Shown here piece after piece: positions 1-9,650 of a stretch of DNA of 39,199 bases. The translations under genes were made by a program, and so were the position numbers. The stretch comes from Paracoccaceae bacterium (lineage in GTDB: Bacteria; Pseudomonadota; Alphaproteobacteria; Rhodobacterales; Rhodobacteraceae): contig CACPHA010000012.1 in assembly GCA_902633655.1 (NCBI GenBank), forward strand, positions 1 through 39,199, read 5' to 3'. How positions within the stretch are numbered: the stretch's first letter is position 1; every line of letters starts with the position of its first letter. The notes under the pieces were generated by a model, which was given only the letters and a program-made list of their open reading frames with translations, made no database searches and had not been told where the DNA came from.

Positions 1-2121
1 GTAACCATTTTCGGCCACTAATAAAATGCCGACTACTGCAAGAGTGAGCGGCAAACGAAGGGTAACCTTGGTTCCAGCGCTAACTATACTTTCTATTTTT
101 ATGGACCCCTGCATCTGGTTTATGGATGTCTTAACGACATCCATTCCAACTCCTCTTCCAGACAATTCAGTCACTATTTCCGCCGACGAAAAGCCTGGCT
201 CAAAAATAAAATCAAAAATCTCTTTTTCGTTTAAGTCAACACTTTGTGCCTTTGATACTAGGCCTTTCTCAATAGCTTTTAAAAGTATAGTCTGAGGATC
301 AATTCCTTTTCCATCATCCTGAATTTCAATTATTGCGTTTGATCCCATATAATAGGCTTTAAGCTTTATTTCACCCACTTCCGGCTTTTCCTTTGCAATC
401 CTCTCCTCCGGGTTTTCTATTCCGTGATCGATAGAGTTTCTGATTAAATGAAGTAATGGATCGGCAAGTTGATTAATAAGAATTTTATCTAGTTCGGTAT
501 CAGAGCCGCTTATTTGGAGATCAACGCGTTTTCCAATCTGACGGGCAATATCTCTTACCTGAGCTGGAAACCTATTGAACAAATTTGCAATAGGCACCAT
601 CCTGAAGTTCATTGCACCGCTTTGCAAGCGGGCGCTCAAAACATCTAAATCTTCGATGTTTTTTTGTACATCTCGGTTATGGATAGATAATCTTTCGGTA
701 TTAACAGCCAAATCATTATGGCAATTGCTGAGATTTTCTGAAATTCCTAGGATACTCGAAGCAGATCCATTTTTTAAATTAGCAATAGGGGTACTGCCTT
801 TCACTTTGGAGGGAAATACACTGGATAGCTCTGCATGAATTTTTAAACTGGACAATTCTTTGCCTAAACAAGAAATATCCGTTTCTATTTTTGATAAAGC
901 CTCGGTTAATAATCGTTGATCATTATCTAATTTGATTCGAGTGATATAAACTTCGGATGATGAATTAAGGACGCTATCTAATTTTTCAGCCGACACTTTT
1001 ATTGAATCTTCACGAACTACACTAGTCCCTCTTGTTGAACCAGGTACTGGCGTTGTTTTTCTATTCTCAGCTAAATCAGGTTCTAATTTTGACTCTAATC
1101 CAGAAAATTGAGCAGGAACAACATTAGTTTTTTTACCTTGTGGATCTGTCTTTAGTCTATGAATTAAATCATTAATGACCGTTTTGATCGGGCCTCTTCC
1201 CGCTACCTCTTCAGTAATCCGATTAATCCTTTTTATACAGTCAAGGGCAAGATCGATGAGGCTAGCGTTAAGTGATAAATCTCCTGATCGCACTAAATCT
1301 AACATGGTCTCAAGTTCATGAGAAAGTTCCTCAATTTTCCTTATCTCAATTAATCTTGCGCCTCCCTTTACAGTATGAACCGCTCGAAAAAGTTCATTAA
1401 CAAGCTCATTAGAAGTGGGGTTATTTTCCAATTCAATTAGAAGATTTTCACTTGCTTGAAGACTTTCCCAGGCTTCTTCACAAAAATCGCTAATCAACCC
1501 AATCTTATCAGCCGGAATATTCAGAATTTCGTCTTCTTCCACTTCATATTCATTTTGAATCGCAGTTGTTGAGGTACTTATCTTTGGCGATGATGTAATT
1601 TTATCTGGCTTTACAATTTCTTTATTTGCAATTCTGTCTTTACGTTTTTGCTCCAGCTTTTCCACCAATCCAGATATTGGTTCTGCCAAATAAATTGCAG
1701 CCTCATTTACTATGTCAGAAATATCGATATCGGTTGATTTGTTGGATAATAAGTCTTCTAACATAGATTGTAATTTTCTTATTAATAATCCAAACAAATA
1801 AAGCATTGAATGTTCAGAGTAAGTTTGTAGTTGCCTAGCCCCTTCGGTAATTAACTCAGATAACATTCCAAGATGAACAATTTTTTTGCACCCAATAATA
1901 CGACCAAATCCAGAGATATAGTGACTGTCTGAATACGCAGTATCGTACAGGCCTTCGTATTCCGCGCTCGGATTATCCAGTTCTGGTATATATCCTAAAA
2001 TCAAGTCTGCCTTAGCGATCAGTGCTCCAATTATAGCTTCTAATTCCGGGGTTGCCGATAGCGTCTCCTTTGAAGTGTCTGATGGCCATTCTTTGAGGGC
2101 GGATGTTAAACTTTCCAGCAT
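1..2121 (-). CDS. cheA: CheA-type chemotaxis histidine kinase, C-terminus cut by window edge
   Basis: Sensor kinase of a chemoreceptor array; it autophosphorylates on an HPt histidine and passes the phosphate to a response regulator. 707 residues are visible from ATG at 2121. The HPt H-box reads VHTVKGGARLIEI, with the phospho-His at residue 249. The P3 dimerisation region starts near 372 (IKVSAEKLDSVLN). The HATPase N-box is HLIRNSIDHGIE (Asn 562), followed by G1 DDGKGID, F-box EPGFSSAE and G2 GRGVGMDVV. The CheW-like P5 domain starts near 690 (RLPLTLAVVGILLV) and continues outside the window. In ordinary CheA the phospho-His lies near residue 48, so about 200 residues of mainly helical N-terminal sequence are extra. 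It lies 27 bp downstream of the receptor gene and is the last visible gene of the operon. Identity is certain; the pathway output is unknown. Confidence 0.95.
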   Translation of the reverse strand, partial: MLESLTSALKEWPSDTSKETLSATPELEAIIGALIAKADLILGYIPELDNPSAEYEGLYDTAYSDSHYISGFGRIIGCKKIVHLGMLSELITEGARQLQTYSEHSMLYLFGLLIRKLQSMLEDLLSNKSTDIDISDIVNEAAIYLAEPISGLVEKLEQKRKDRIANKEIVKPDKITSSPKISTSTTAIQNEYEVEEDEILNIPADKIGLISDFCEEAWESLQASENLLIELENNPTSNELVNELFRAVHTVKGGARLIEIRKIEELSHELETMLDLVRSGDLSLNASLIDLALDCIKRINRITEEVAGRGPIKTVINDLIHRLKTDPQGKKTNVVPAQFSGLESKLEPDLAENRKTTPVPGSTRGTSVVREDSIKVSAEKLDSVLNSSSEVYITRIKLDNDQRLLTEALSKIETDISCLGKELSSLKIHAELSSVFPSKVKGSTPIANLKNGSASSILGISENLSNCHNDLAVNTERLSIHNRDVQKNIEDLDVLSARLQSGAMNFRMVPIANLFNRFPAQVRDIARQIGKRVDLQISGSDTELDKILINQLADPLLHLIRNSIDHGIENPEERIAKEKPEVGEIKLKAYYMGSNAIIEIQDDGKGIDPQTILLKAIEKGLVSKAQSVDLNEKEIFDFIFEPGFSSAEIVTELSGRGVGMDVVKTSINQMQGSIKIESIVSAGTKVTLRLPLTLAVVGILLVAENGY

Positions 2122-2148
2122 GTAGTTAACTAATCCCAGCTTAATCCT

Positions 2149-4011
2149 TTAATATCTGCCAAAATCATCACTTTCCTTTAATTCTTCTTTTCTTTCATCT
2201 TTTTTCAATGCGGACTGGTCATGACTTTTGTTCTTGTCGACGTATTCGGTAGAGGTGTTATCAGCCTCACCTTCAATCTCTTGAGCAACTTTAAACTGGT
2301 GGATCAGACCTTCTAGGTCCGGTACTATTTGCGCGAGTTCATTAGCTGAACTAGATAAGTTTGAGGATGCAACTGCATTTTGTTGGATCACATCGTCCAA
2401 GGTTTTGATTGCTCCATTTATTTGCTCAGCGCCGACGGCTTGTTCATTAGATGAGGCCGTAATATTCTGTACTAGCGTTTGTGTTTTCTCGATTTCAGGT
2501 AAAAGTTCATCGAGCATTTGGTTGGTTTCATCCGCTAATTGTTTACCTTCCGTTGAAGATTTTTGGATATCCGATGCTGCATCTTTACTAAGCTCTGCCA
2601 ATTTTGATACTTCCGATGCTACAACTGCAAAACCTTTCCCATGCTCCCCAGCACGCGCTGCTTCAACTGACGCATTTAAGGCTAATAATTCTATTTTTCG
2701 AGTAATTTCTCCGACAATAGCTATTCTTTCAAAAATATCACCCATCGCTTCAGACGTCTTCGCCATAGACTGCGAACAAACACTTGCATTTTCTGCCAGT
2801 AATTTTGCTGTCCCATCCGTTTCAGTAGCATTTTTTGCATTTTCATTAATTGTGTTGGCCATTTCATCCATTGAAGCAGATGTTTGCTGAACTGAACTAG
2901 CTTGCTGGCTCGTACCATCAGAAACTTGCTCAGCTGTAGTTTCCAATTTCGAAGAATTTTCGGAAATTTTGTCAATAACAAGGCTCATTGCGGATATTAC
3001 CTCAACTATTTTTTCCCGCATTTCGTTTGTTGAATTTAATAAAGCGCTGACTTCATCATTGCCTCTAGTCGTTATTTCGACCGTGAGATCCCCCTGCGTG
3101 ATTGCTTCCACTGCCAAATTAGCATCACGCAATTTTTGTCGGATTCCCGCCGTCAGAAGTAAGCCGAATGTAAGTGCAAGTAATGTTGATGCAACTCCAA
3201 CAATTAAAGTTACGTATAACGATTGGCTTTGTGCCGTTTCCATCGAGGAAAAGGCTAGTTTCCTTGCTTGAGCAATATCTCTGAATAAATTTTCGTTTTT
3301 TTGTCCCAATTCTTTTTGTGAAGTTTCCAACCTACTATTGGCGTTTGCAATTTTTTTATTCAAACTCGCCAACTTATCTCGAAAATCTTTTTTCTGCACA
3401 CGCCGCTCTTTATCGGCTGTCATTGCGTGAGCATTATATGCTAGTATTGCTTGAATTACTCCCTGCTGATTGTCAGAAATTGTATTATATTCCGATCGTA
3501 ACATCACAAGGGACGAATTGAGCCTTTTGTAAATTGCCATAGATTGAGAACCTATCGGCGGAGTTATAAACCGATCATACCAGCGTTGCGCATTTTGTGA
3601 CTTTTGCGCATCTTTTTTTGCCTTTAGCCCAGATTTTGGAACTATCGCCTTTATCGTTTTAATGGCTTCTTCTAATTCCTTAAGACCCTGCTCCATTTTT
3701 GCATTCGCATCTTTAACAACGCTATTAAATCCATTTACTTGCTGTTTCGTCGCATCTGTGCCCGCAAGCAATAAAGTTAGTGCCGCAGCGCTAGTCATAT
3801 TGGCGGATTCTACTCTAACAGTATTCATATTGTTAATTCGCGTTTCCAGAGCGCTTTCGATCCGATCGAGCCTTTGAGTCTTCATGCCCATTGAATTTAT
3901 TACGTAGACAGAATAGGCCCCAAAGGAAGCCAGAAGGATTGCAATGCTAAGGACCAGGATCAAAATCTTGGCGGTAATATTGAACCTGAGTCTGTTAGTC
4001 TTTGCAATCAT
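2149..4011 (-). CDS. Methyl-accepting chemotaxis protein, transmembrane, with HAMP domain
   Basis: Chemoreceptor of 620 residues. A short cytoplasmic start precedes TM1 (about 14-34). A largely helical periplasmic sensor of about 230 residues follows, then TM2 (about 265-289), a HAMP domain (290-343) and the signalling hairpin. The conserved tip lies at about 436-462 ([20 protein letters not shown]). The sensor's size and helicity would fit a double four-helix bundle (HBM-like), but that is inference. No CheR/CheB tether pentapeptide is seen at the C-terminus, which ends DDFGRY. The ATG at 4011 has a GGGAG Shine-Dalgarno. The residues before LLALN read RKIE where the E. coli receptors have FQTN. 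It lies between cheW and cheA, so it probably feeds that kinase. Confidence 0.93.
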   Translation of the reverse strand: MIAKTNRLRFNITAKILILVLSIAILLASFGAYSVYVINSMGMKTQRLDRIESALETRINNMNTVRVESANMTSAAALTLLLAGTDATKQQVNGFNSVVKDANAKMEQGLKELEEAIKTIKAIVPKSGLKAKKDAQKSQNAQRWYDRFITPPIGSQSMAIYKRLNSSLVMLRSEYNTISDNQQGVIQAILAYNAHAMTADKERRVQKKDFRDKLASLNKKIANANSRLETSQKELGQKNENLFRDIAQARKLAFSSMETAQSQSLYVTLIVGVASTLLALTFGLLLTAGIRQKLRDANLAVEAITQGDLTVEITTRGNDEVSALLNSTNEMREKIVEVISAMSLVIDKISENSSKLETTAEQVSDGTSQQASSVQQTSASMDEMANTINENAKNATETDGTAKLLAENASVCSQSMAKTSEAMGDIFERIAIVGEITRKIELLALNASVEAARAGEHGKGFAVVASEVSKLAELSKDAASDIQKSSTEGKQLADETNQMLDELLPEIEKTQTLVQNITASSNEQAVGAEQINGAIKTLDDVIQQNAVASSNLSSSANELAQIVPDLEGLIHQFKVAQEIEGEADNTSTEYVDKNKSHDQSALKKDERKEELKESDDFGRY

Positions 4012-4081
4012 ATTACTACACTCCCAATTAATGTCCCTTCGAGACTACCGCGCTGTGAAATCATTACAATAATTTTTTATT

Positions 4082-5308
4082 TTATTTATATTGCAACAAG
4101 TCGGGCTCCTTTATGAATAATTCTGGCTTGAAAATCAGTTTTACTTGACCATTCTGCTCGACAAAATCTGGAAAATATTGATTAATTTCACTTTTAAAAA
4201 CTTTTTCGGAACTCTGGAAATTCGATGGGTTAAGAGCCTCAATTCCTACAGTATCGTCTATACAAAGTGCAAATTCAATTGCATCAACGTGCACTACGAT
4301 AAATTTATTACGCTCGTCTAAAACTGTAAAATCATATCCTAAGTATTGCGCTAAATCTATGCATGCCAAAACTTGACCACGTAAATTTATCAGTCCACGG
4401 ATGTAATCGGAAACTTTATAAAGAGGTGTGACCTCAAAACCTTCAATTACCTCTAAAACCTTAGTGATTTCTATTGCAAGTGTGCTGTTTTTTATCAGAG
4501 CTAGCATAAAATCGATTTCTTGGCCTGCACCAGTTTCCGACTCCCCAGAAATCTTTCCTTCAGGATTTCCCGCGCCCACTACAATTTGATTTTTCAGTTC
4601 CCTTGAAACCAACCGAGCTATTTTTTGCGGCGAGAAAATATATAAGTTTTGATCTTCATATCCAACAATTTCTAGAAGAAGATCACTTTCATCAGAATTA
4701 TTTGATCCGTTTTCAAGGATATTTTTTTGAGGTATTTCCACCCCAACAATTCCGATATGACTTTGCATAGTCATTGCGAACATTACGCCTTCGTAGTCTA
4801 AAGCGATGATTACATCCGGCACCTCGCTATGACACAGCGTATTTTTTTCCTTGAAATTATCTTCAGTTCTTAGGTAACAACTTTCACTATCAAATATCGG
4901 CAGAAGTCTACCCCTATATTGGAAAGTTCCGGTGCACGCCCTTATGAAATTATTCAGCGGTGAAATGGCACCGAAGTCATTGGTGATTTCAGTGACATAT
5001 TGAACAGGAATTCCAAAGCGCAAACGATCGCACTCGTAGACAAAAACATCTAAGATCTGGGAACGTTTAGAGCTTAATTCCACTTTCTGTGGTTGATATT
5101 CACTTTTTTTTCTTTGGGCGTTGGGTCGCTTTTCCGCCAAATTCTTCTTTTGAATTAAATTTTCTTCGGCTTCGGCTACTTTTTCTCCTGGGTCGCTTTT
5201 TTTTGCGGTATTTTTTTCGATGTTAGTGCTAGGTAGCGATTCAAGCAGTTTATTAAATTTCTTTTCTGAAATCACCTTAGGTGATATTTCATCAAATTTT
5301 TTGGGCAC
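4082..5308 (-). CDS. cheW: Double-CheW coupling protein
   Basis: Array coupling protein of 408 residues with two CheW-like modules, each expected to form the beta-barrel that links receptor and CheA. Residues 1-84 are charged and Lys/Glu-rich, probably a disordered linker. Module 1 starts near 85 (ILDVFVYECDRLRFGIPVQYV). Module 2 starts near 265 (IDFMLALIKNSTLAIEI) and contains SDYIRGLINLRGQVLACIDL, a typical CheW core. Single-module CheW proteins are about 150-170 residues, so this is a tandem form. The start is GTG at 5308 with AGAGGG just upstream, 7 bp after the parA-like gene, which indicates co-transcription. It could bridge two binding partners at once; that role is inference. Confidence 0.88.
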   Translation of the reverse strand: MPKKFDEISPKVISEKKFNKLLESLPSTNIEKNTAKKSDPGEKVAEAEENLIQKKNLAEKRPNAQRKKSEYQPQKVELSSKRSQILDVFVYECDRLRFGIPVQYVTEITNDFGAISPLNNFIRACTGTFQYRGRLLPIFDSESCYLRTEDNFKEKNTLCHSEVPDVIIALDYEGVMFAMTMQSHIGIVGVEIPQKNILENGSNNSDESDLLLEIVGYEDQNLYIFSPQKIARLVSRELKNQIVVGAGNPEGKISGESETGAGQEIDFMLALIKNSTLAIEITKVLEVIEGFEVTPLYKVSDYIRGLINLRGQVLACIDLAQYLGYDFTVLDERNKFIVVHVDAIEFALCIDDTVGIEALNPSNFQSSEKVFKSEINQYFPDFVEQNGQVKLIFKPELFIKEPDLLQYK

Positions 5309-5315
5309 AATCCCT

Positions 5316-5942
5316 CTACTCCTTACTTAATAGTGACAATATTTCTTCTGTTAATGAATTTATTTCTAAAGTTGCGATCTTATTATATCCAATGACGGAG
5401 ACTCTGTTCACATTAGTCTCTGCGAAACAAACTCGTTGGCTAATCGTGGTCTGGGCCGTAAGTATGCCATCTTTTTTTAGCTGAGCAATAATATGGAAGA
5501 GAATGGAACTCCTTTTATTTACTCCGTTTAAAACCGTTAACAATGGGATAAGCGCAGCGTTTATGCCCATTTGTTTCAAGAAAATTTCAACCCAGCCTTG
5601 GCCAACGATATCATCACGTGAAACTTTGCAAGGAGTAACAATAAGTGAGGATACGGCAAGATAGTCTGCCATCTCTCTTGTTAAGCTACCTTGGGTATCA
5701 ACCAGTACAAAATCGGTAGTTAATTTTTTGAGATCTTGAATTTCAGAATGTTGATATAAATCAACTTTTTTTAAATTTTGATCATTGGAAGCATTTATCC
5801 AATCAAAGGCACAGTTTTGTTGATCAGCATCAATAACGGACAGAGTATATCCAAAACTACCGAGCGCAGCAGCTAAATTTACGCATAGTGTCGATTTACC
5901 TGTTCCACCTTTAACGTTTGCGAAGGTTATTATTTTAGCCAA
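5316..5942 (-). CDS. ParA/MinD-like ATPase of the chemosensory operon
   Basis: A 208-residue ParA-family ATPase. The deviant Walker A motif KGGTGKST (11-18) carries the signature Lys 11, and the Walker B-like strand is DFVLVDTQGS. It is short, as are the orphan ParA proteins that position protein cargos rather than plasmids; no parB partner is adjacent. Known relatives in chemotaxis operons (PpfA of Rhodobacter sphaeroides, ParC of Vibrio) segregate or localise receptor arrays, and being first in a che operon supports the same role. The start is TTG at 5942, chosen because AAGGTG lies seven bases upstream. A good sigma-70-type promoter lies directly upstream. Function is inferred from family and context. 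Confidence 0.88.
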   Translation of the reverse strand: MAKIITFANVKGGTGKSTLCVNLAAALGSFGYTLSVIDADQQNCAFDWINASNDQNLKKVDLYQHSEIQDLKKLTTDFVLVDTQGSLTREMADYLAVSSLIVTPCKVSRDDIVGQGWVEIFLKQMGINAALIPLLTVLNGVNKRSSILFHIIAQLKKDGILTAQTTISQRVCFAETNVNRVSVIGYNKIATLEINSLTEEILSLLSKE

Positions 5943-5945
5943 AAC

Positions 5946-5980
5946 TTACACCTTCATTAAATTACACCAATAAATTACAC
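5946..5980 (-). repeat. Three GTGTAA direct repeats over promoter and leader
   Basis: The minus-strand hexamer GTGTAA occurs at 5975-5980, 5962-5967 and 5946-5951. The first two sit inside a perfect 10-bp repeat, GTGTAATTTA, separated by 3 bp. One copy overlaps the -10 box, one the expected start of transcription and one the ribosome-binding region. This placement would suit a repressor or autoregulator. Confidence 0.5.
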
Positions 5981-6002
5981 TTTAAATCGATTTAGAAATC
6001 AA
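5974..6002 (-). promoter_or_regulatory. Candidate sigma-70 promoter of the parA-cheW-mcp-cheA operon
   Basis: On the minus strand a -35 TTGATT (5997-6002) is separated by exactly 17 bp from a -10 TGTAAT (5974-5979). Transcription would begin around 5967, leaving a leader of about 25 nt with the AAGGTG ribosome site of the parA-like gene. Seen in sequence; activity is inferred. Confidence 0.55.
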
Positions 6003-6308
6003 GTTTCATGTTCGGCTAAAGAGAAGTGATATGCAAAAGACTTTTTAATAAGCTTTAGATGGGTAATACATATAATCCTACCTGTTTTTTTGCTTAATGG
6101 TTTGATTTGAAATAAATATGACGAGATTACAAAAACTTGTCTAAGCATACGTTAACGTGGATCTTCGTGCTAAATCCTTTTAACAAATTGTAAGTTATTA
6201 AGTAAAAGATCGAAGGTTTGACTCCCTTTCTAGCGAAAACTAATGGACGTAAAGTCAAAGGACCAATTTCTCACGATGTACACCGAGGCCAGTTGGCATA
6301 TTCTTTGA

Positions 6309-7646
6309 TCAAACTTTTAGATAGATTTCCGCTAATCTCTGTAAGGCGGATTCCACGGGCATTTCTTCACTCACTCCAGTGCTTCGTGAAGTCAACTCAA
6401 CCACTCCATTCTTGAGTCCCCGCGGACCAACGGTCAAACGCCACGGAAGACCGATAAGATCCATGGTCGCAAACTTTCCGCCAGCGCGTTCATACCTATC
6501 ATCATAGAGCGGATCCAAACCCAAAACCCTTAGGCCCCTATAAAGCGTATCACAAACACTATCAGTTTCCTCATCACCTTGCTTAAGGTTCACTATACCG
6601 CAGTGAAAGGGCGTCACACTTTCAGGCCAAATAATCCCATTCTCATCGTGAGATGCTTCAATTATCGCGCCAACTAAACGTGAAACTCCAATGCCGTGGC
6701 TACCCATATGAACTGGGACGCCCTCACCACTTTCAGTTACGACTTTTGCGTCCATCGCTTCAGAGTATTTTGTGCCAAAATAAAAAATTTGACCAACTTC
6801 AATACCGCGGCTTTTTCTCTGGCGCTCTTCGGGAATTTGGGAAAAAAGTGCTTCGTCATGAGTCTCTACTGTCCGCGCATAAGGAGTGGTCCACTCCTTC
6901 AATATCATTGCGCAGTCATCCCAATTTTTATAATCAACTTTCCGATCTGCGATCCGCAAGTCAGCTATAGCACTATCATAAAACACCTCAGACTCTCCTG
7001 TTTCCGCCAGTACTAGGAATTCGTGGGTATTTTCACCACCGATTGGTCCACTTTCTGCGCGCATAGGTAGGGCCTGTAACCCCATGCGCTCGTAGGTACG
7101 CAGATAACTCACGAAATGGCGGTTGTACGAGTGTAGCGCGCTCTCGAAGTCTATATCAAAGTTATATCCATCTTTCATGAAGAACTCACGCCCACGCATC
7201 ACACCAAAGCGCGGGCGGATTTCATCACGGAACTTCCATTGTATATGATACAGCGTCATAGGAAGATCTTTGTAACTGCCAACATGTGTACGGAAAATAT
7301 CGGTTATAAGTTCTTCATTTGTTGGGCCATAGAGCATTTCGCGTTTGTGGCGGTCCTTAACCCGAAGCATTTCATGACCATAGGCTTCGTACCGACCGCT
7401 TTCTCGCCAGAGATCTGCAGATTGTATTGTTGGCATTAGCATAGGAATATGGCCTGCGCTGATTTGTTCTTCATGCACCAATTCTTCGAGTTTACGTAAA
7501 ACTTTGAAACCCAGTGGTAACCAAGAATAAATCCCTGCGCTGGATTGCTTTATCATGCCCGCGCGAAGCATTAGGCGGTGGCTTACAATCTGAGCCTCGG
7601 AAGGGTTTTCCTTCAGCACAGGTAAAAAGTATTTGGACAGGCGCAT
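6309..7646 (-). CDS. proS: Prolyl-tRNA synthetase, short form
   Basis: Class II aminoacyl-tRNA synthetase that charges tRNA-Pro in the cytoplasm. At 445 residues it matches the short alphaproteobacterial form, which lacks the large editing insertion of the E. coli enzyme. The N-terminus [20 protein letters not shown], the motif 2 stretch [20 protein letters not shown], motif 3 [13 protein letters not shown] and an anticodon-binding C-terminal domain are all visible. The start ATG at 7646 has GAGGATG just upstream. It is transcribed toward the che operon's upstream region, with no recognisable hairpin terminator after the stop. Without the editing domain, mischarged Ala-tRNA-Pro would need a free-standing ProXp enzyme, which is not seen here. 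Confidence 0.96.
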   Translation of the reverse strand: MRLSKYFLPVLKENPSEAQIVSHRLMLRAGMIKQSSAGIYSWLPLGFKVLRKLEELVHEEQISAGHIPMLMPTIQSADLWRESGRYEAYGHEMLRVKDRHKREMLYGPTNEELITDIFRTHVGSYKDLPMTLYHIQWKFRDEIRPRFGVMRGREFFMKDGYNFDIDFESALHSYNRHFVSYLRTYERMGLQALPMRAESGPIGGENTHEFLVLAETGESEVFYDSAIADLRIADRKVDYKNWDDCAMILKEWTTPYARTVETHDEALFSQIPEERQRKSRGIEVGQIFYFGTKYSEAMDAKVVTESGEGVPVHMGSHGIGVSRLVGAIIEASHDENGIIWPESVTPFHCGIVNLKQGDEETDSVCDTLYRGLRVLGLDPLYDDRYERAGGKFATMDLIGLPWRLTVGPRGLKNGVVELTSRSTGVSEEMPVESALQRLAEIYLKV

Positions 7647-7814
7647 AGTGCATCCTCATGGTTTAAACTTGAGGACTAATTACCCTTAATTCTAAAAAGT
7701 GACAATAAGCTAGCCCAGTGTAAACTATGGCCTAAAATCTGCTTCCAGAGCCAAAAGGTTGCATCCCACCCCCATTTGAGACAGATTGTCTGAAAGAGCT
7801 ATTATAGGATCCCT

Positions 7815-8915
7815 ATGGCCCTTCCAGCACGACAGCAAACATTATACTGGAGTATCGTCGCAATTGTTTTTATTGGGATATTTTGGCTTTTGAATGATGT
7901 GCTTCTGCCTTTTATTTTAGGCGCTATTATCGCATATCTGCTTGATCCAATTGCTGATCTCCTGGAGACGAAAGGGCTCGGCAGAAAAACAGCTACTCTT
8001 GTTATTTTCATAACTGCACTTGTTACCATAATGCCGCTAACTGTTTTTGCGTTTAGTATTATACTGAATCAGCTTAGTGCACTTACATCGTTTAGTTTCT
8101 CTCACGAAAAAGTTATGGAAATCGAAACACGACTCATAACCTTATTACCCTCATCCATCGGGGAAAATCTTGATTTACAAAATTCCTTGGAGGATATTGC
8201 CGCATTTATCCGGCCACGCGCTGAAGAACTTTTCAAGAACTTTGGTCAAAATCTTCTTGGAACGTTAATGTCTTCAGCCGTGTCGCTTATTAATATTCTC
8301 GTTTTAATCGTGATTGTACCTGTAGTTACAGTTTATATGTTGCTGGATTGGGATAAAATAGTCCAACGCATCGATGCACTATTACCACGCGACCATGCAG
8401 ACTACATTCGGCAACTTGCAAAAGAAATCGATGCAACCTTATCCGCCTTTGTTCGGGGTATGGGCTCAGTTTGCCTTATTCTTGGAATATATTACGCCTT
8501 CTCACTTTGGATGGCAGGATTAAGTTTTGGCGTTGCAGTTGGTTTTTTCGCAGGGCTTGTTACATTTATCCCCTACCTTGGTTCTCTAATGGGAGGTGCT
8601 TTAGCATTGGGGCTTGGAATTTTTGAGTTTTGGGGAGAGTGGGATAAGCTGGCTATTATAGCTTCCATATTTTTTCTAGGGCAACTAGTTGAGGGGAATT
8701 ACCTTACACCAAAACTTGTGGGTGGCTCTGTTGGATTGCATCCTGTTTGGTTACTTCTAGCACTTTCTGTTTTTGGTGCTATCTTTGGGTTTGTGGGTAT
8801 GCTTATTGCAGTTCCTTTTGCAGCGAGTATTGGCGTTTTGGTGCGCTTTGGAGCAAGTCAATACACGTCAGGACCACTTTACAAAGGTAAAATGGCCAAA
8901 GATGATGAAGTATAA
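7815..8915 (+). CDS. AI-2E family (PerM/UPF0118) membrane transporter
   Basis: Inner-membrane protein of 366 residues with about eight hydrophobic segments and a soluble loop between the N-terminal pair and the rest, the usual layout of the AI-2E/PerM family. The family signature region GVAVGFFAGLVTFIPYLGSL is present, as is LTPKLVGGSVGLHPVWLLLA near the end. Members export autoinducer-2 or act as Na+/H+ antiporters, so the substrate cannot be stated. The start ATG has AGGA eight bases upstream. Its stop codon overlaps the next gene's ATG by one base (TAATG), so hdaA is very probably translated from the same transcript. Confidence 0.88.
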   Translation: MALPARQQTLYWSIVAIVFIGIFWLLNDVLLPFILGAIIAYLLDPIADLLETKGLGRKTATLVIFITALVTIMPLTVFAFSIILNQLSALTSFSFSHEKVMEIETRLITLLPSSIGENLDLQNSLEDIAAFIRPRAEELFKNFGQNLLGTLMSSAVSLINILVLIVIVPVVTVYMLLDWDKIVQRIDALLPRDHADYIRQLAKEIDATLSAFVRGMGSVCLILGIYYAFSLWMAGLSFGVAVGFFAGLVTFIPYLGSLMGGALALGLGIFEFWGEWDKLAIIASIFFLGQLVEGNYLTPKLVGGSVGLHPVWLLLALSVFGAIFGFVGMLIAVPFAASIGVLVRFGASQYTSGPLYKGKMAKDDEV

Positions 8916-9592
8916 TGGCGGCTCAGCTAACCTTTGATTTACCAAGCATAATATCTCATGACGGTAGCGATTTCTTTGTTTCTAAGAGCAATAAGACAGC
9001 CGTTCACTTTATTGAGGATTGGGAACGTTGGCCATCAAAAAAATTTGTTTTGTCTGGGCCAAGATCCTCAGGCAAAACACACCTCGCGCATATTTGGGCA
9101 AAAATGAGCGGCGCCAGGATCATATCAGCCATGGACCTTAGCTTTCCGGACGAGGTTTCAGGAACTAACCTGGTTGTCGAAGACGTGCATAAAATAGCTG
9201 GGATCAAAGAGTTAGAAATAGCTTTATTTCACACGCACAATTTATTACACCAAAATAGCTCTTGCCTCTTGATGACCGGTATCGGCAACGCAAATACTTG
9301 GCCTATCGCTTTGCCAGATCTCGCATCTCGTATTGAAGGAACTTCTCAAGTTCTACTAGATGCTCCTGATGACCGGCTTTTCGCTGCGCTTTTAGCAAAG
9401 CAATTTGCGGATAGGCAGTTATTTCCCTCACCGAAAGTTTTGAATTATCTTATAGCGCGGCTTGAGCGGTCCTATGAAGCTACGAGACGTTTTGTTGACC
9501 GGGCTGATAAGATTTCTTTAGCGGAAGGGCGCCCTCTAACGCGAGCATTTGCAAAAAATATACTTTCGGAATTTACTACTGACTTCGATTGA
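8915..9592 (+). CDS. hdaA: HdaA-type DnaA-related regulator of replication initiation
   Basis: A 225-residue AAA+ protein related to DnaA domain III. In Caulobacter and other alphaproteobacteria HdaA works with the DNA polymerase clamp to switch DnaA to its ADP form. The N-terminal QLTFDLP matches the clamp-binding QL(T/S)LP-type peptide. Walker A is GPRSSGKTH and the Walker B position reads VVEDVHKI, weaker than in DnaA. There is no DNA-binding domain IV. It overlaps the transporter gene by one base. In relatives polyphosphate kinase usually comes next; here a Ppx gene follows after a short gap. Confidence 0.85.
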   Translation: MAAQLTFDLPSIISHDGSDFFVSKSNKTAVHFIEDWERWPSKKFVLSGPRSSGKTHLAHIWAKMSGARIISAMDLSFPDEVSGTNLVVEDVHKIAGIKELEIALFHTHNLLHQNSSCLLMTGIGNANTWPIALPDLASRIEGTSQVLLDAPDDRLFAALLAKQFADRQLFPSPKVLNYLIARLERSYEATRRFVDRADKISLAEGRPLTRAFAKNILSEFTTDFD

Positions 9593-9650
9593 CCAAAAGT
9601 ATTTCTAGCTGCATAGCTCTAAACTGTAATTGGGAATCACGAGTAAACCG

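Larger units (their letters stand above)
5943..6308. other. Intergenic region upstream of the che operon and downstream of proS
   Basis: The left end holds the promoter and repeats of the che operon. The rest is AT-rich. A perfect 10-bp palindrome ACGTTAACGT lies at 6149-6158, which is not surprising by chance. No tRNA, hairpin terminator or credible reading frame was found, although proS ends here on the minus strand. Confidence 0.6.

Noticed and set aside
6205-6245. A GGTTTGACTCCC stretch resembling the T-arm end of a tRNA
   Set aside because: No 5-bp stem flanks the loop and no acceptor or anticodon stem is found upstream.
7776-7805. TTGAGA-18-TATTAT as promoter of the AI-2E gene
   Set aside because: The start of transcription would fall about 3 bases before the ATG and leave the AGGA ribosome site untranscribed, so the two signals conflict.
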